Part shown: positions 62,891-64,000 of the stretch, in pieces
Numbering within the stretch: the stretch's first letter is position 1
Layout: the number at the start of each line of letters is the position of its first letter
NCBI GenBank assembly: GCA_011390785.1
Contig: JAABRR010000008.1
Location: 89,584 to 153,583 of the forward strand
Length of the DNA: 64,000 nt
Direction of reading: 5' to 3'
DNA from: Sphingobacteriia bacterium
GTDB taxonomy: Bacteria > Bacteroidota > Bacteroidia > Bacteroidales > UBA7960
Translations under genes and position numbers: made by a program
Notes under the pieces: generated by a model
Told to the model about the DNA's origin: nothing
Databases searched by the model: none
The model's input: only the letters and a program-made list of their open reading frames with translations

Positions 62891-64000
62891 ATGAAACAAA
62901 TCTTTACAAATTCCTTGAAGAACAATGAAAGGTCTCATAAAAGAAAAATCAGTATGTGGTTTGGACCAGTCCTGTTCTTTCTTTTGATGGCTCATTCTGT
63001 TGGAGCACAAAACACAGGCAGCACCATTTCGGGCAGGGTTACCGATACTGATGGGAATGGCATACCCGGTGTAACCATTATCGTTGAAGGAACCACCGAG
63101 GGTACACTTACCGACGTGGATGGATACTATGAATTATCCGATCTTACGGAAGGTGAAACGCTTGTTTACAGCTACATTGGCATGGAAACCGAGAGAATTG
63201 TTTTTACCGGCCAGCAAATGATTGATGTAACGTTGGTTTCTGATTCTTTCTGGCTTGATGAGTTTGTTGTAATAGGCTATGGAACCATGAAACGAAGTGA
63301 TTTGACAGGTTCTGTAGTGTCGGTAACTTCGGAAGATTTGAACCGGTTTCCGGCCGCCAACCTTACGGAAATGCTTCGTGGCCAGGCTGCTGGCATCCAT
63401 GTTACCACGGCCGATGCCAGCCCGGGCGGTGCTGCCAGCATACGAATACGGGGAAACCGCTCACTCTCCAGCAGCCAGTCGCCGTTGTATATTGTTGACG
63501 GGATGAATGTTCCGCACATTAACGACCTTAACGCAAACGATATTGAATCTGTTGAAATTCTTAAAGATGCTTCATCGCAGGCAATTTACGGTTCAAGAGC
63601 ATCAAACGGCGTGGTATTGATAACCACCAAACGTGGTGAAGATGGTGAGGTAAATGTTAATATTGATTCTTATGTTGGATTTCAGCAGTTTACGCGGAAC
63701 TTTGATCTTTATTCGCCGGAAGAATGGGTGGAACTAAGGTTCTGGGACAAATACAGTATCCGTGGGGGTAGCGAACGCATGAAATACGCCACCGCTTTTG
63801 GTTTGCTCAATCAGGATGGTGTGGTAAATAATTCCGGCTTCACACGGGCCAATTTCAGACTCAATACCGATTTTGATGTTGCCGACTGGCTTGACATTGG
63901 TTCCAACATCGCCTTATCGCGCTCAACCCGCGAAACTACAGACGGCAGCTTCAATCAGTTCATTACACGTCCGCCTTTAGGTCAACCCTTCAATGAAGAT
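62891..64000 (+). CDS. SusC/RagA-family TonB-linked outer-membrane transporter (partial, with an apparent internal deletion)
   Basis: N-terminal 370 codons of a SusC-type importer; the rest is beyond the right edge. Residues 1-40 are a long charged leader plus signal core ending in SVGAQ. The carboxypeptidase-like domain (about 43-115) has GRVTDTDGNGIPGVTIIVEG. The plug begins DEFVVIGYGTMKRSDLTGSV (about 119-138) and ends IYGSRASNGVVLITTKRG (about 233-250). After PEEWVELRFWDKYS (about 277-290) the sequence jumps to IRGGSERMKYATAFGLLNQD. In other SusC proteins an intervening segment of several tens of residues with a DWQ-type motif separates these two parts. The frame stays open, so the gene may still be translated. 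It is probably regulated by the propeller/AraC protein upstream. Confidence 0.9.
   Translation, partial: MKQIFTNSLKNNERSHKRKISMWFGPVLFFLLMAHSVGAQNTGSTISGRVTDTDGNGIPGVTIIVEGTTEGTLTDVDGYYELSDLTEGETLVYSYIGMETERIVFTGQQMIDVTLVSDSFWLDEFVVIGYGTMKRSDLTGSVVSVTSEDLNRFPAANLTEMLRGQAAGIHVTTADASPGGAASIRIRGNRSLSSSQSPLYIVDGMNVPHINDLNANDIESVEILKDASSQAIYGSRASNGVVLITTKRGEDGEVNVNIDSYVGFQQFTRNFDLYSPEEWVELRFWDKYSIRGGSERMKYATAFGLLNQDGVVNNSGFTRANFRLNTDFDVADWLDIGSNIALSRSTRETTDGSFNQFITRPPLGQPFNED

Overview
The window is chromosomal DNA from a member of the Bacteroidota, most likely a Bacteroidales/Marinilabiliales-type organism; the order-level placement is inference. The evidence is two SusC-type transporter loci (one with a SusD partner), three secreted proteins with type IX secretion (T9SS) C-terminal sorting domains, promoters that fit the Bacteroidota TTTG-N19-22-TAnnTTTG pattern, AT-rich intergenic DNA and few Shine-Dalgarno sequences. 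No prophage, insertion sequence, rRNA operon or CRISPR array was seen.

Layout. 1-6.1 kb: a polysaccharide-utilization locus cut by the left edge (SusD, SusC, divergent LacI regulator). 6.1-16.5 kb: secreted lysyl-endopeptidase-like protease, acyl-CoA carboxyltransferase plus biotin carrier, RdgB, Ddl, a stand-alone PASTA protein, a T9SS client and an RluD-type pseudouridine synthase. 16.5-19.1 kb: a TonB-dependent receptor behind a TPP riboswitch, hence a probable thiamine transporter. 19.3-26.8 kb: a small membrane protein, AspS, an ABC-F ATPase, then a TonB receptor with a DUF364-type chelation protein. 26.8-34.3 kb: secreted lipase-like hydrolase, LuxR-type response regulator, MacB-like permease, Upp, FemAB-like protein, polysaccharide deacetylase and RadC. 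34.3-38.1 kb: tRNA-Glu/rpsT/tRNA-Glu, an OmpA/TPR lipoprotein, a lone Cas6 and tRNA-Ser. 38.3-45.5 kb: a glycosyltransferase, AroQ, the glycerol catabolic set glpFKD with divergent glpR, and TadA. 45.7-49.2 kb: EgtD, DUF427, triple-rhodanese protein and flavin reductase. 49.4-59.5 kb: RlmN, a coiled-coil lipoprotein, a three-gene translationally coupled operon (PLP decarboxylase, permuted papain-like protein, small beta protein), thioredoxin, permease, class IV aminotransferase, SOUL protein and PheA. 59.7-64 kb: a membrane-spanning propeller/AraC regulator and a second SusC running off the right edge.

Most noteworthy. The EgtD plus triple-rhodanese pair looks like the oxygen-independent ergothioneine pathway (EanA/EanB). 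The rhodanese keeps the active-site loop YCGTGWRG and a tyrosine 59 residues upstream of its cysteine, as I recall for Chlorobium EanB. Other points to follow are the coupled PLP-decarboxylase/papain-like operon, the kinase-less hybrid regulator, the orphan Cas6, a REP-like folded repeat inside the ergothioneine cluster, an apparent in-frame deletion in the second SusC, and a possible expression platform for the TPP riboswitch.
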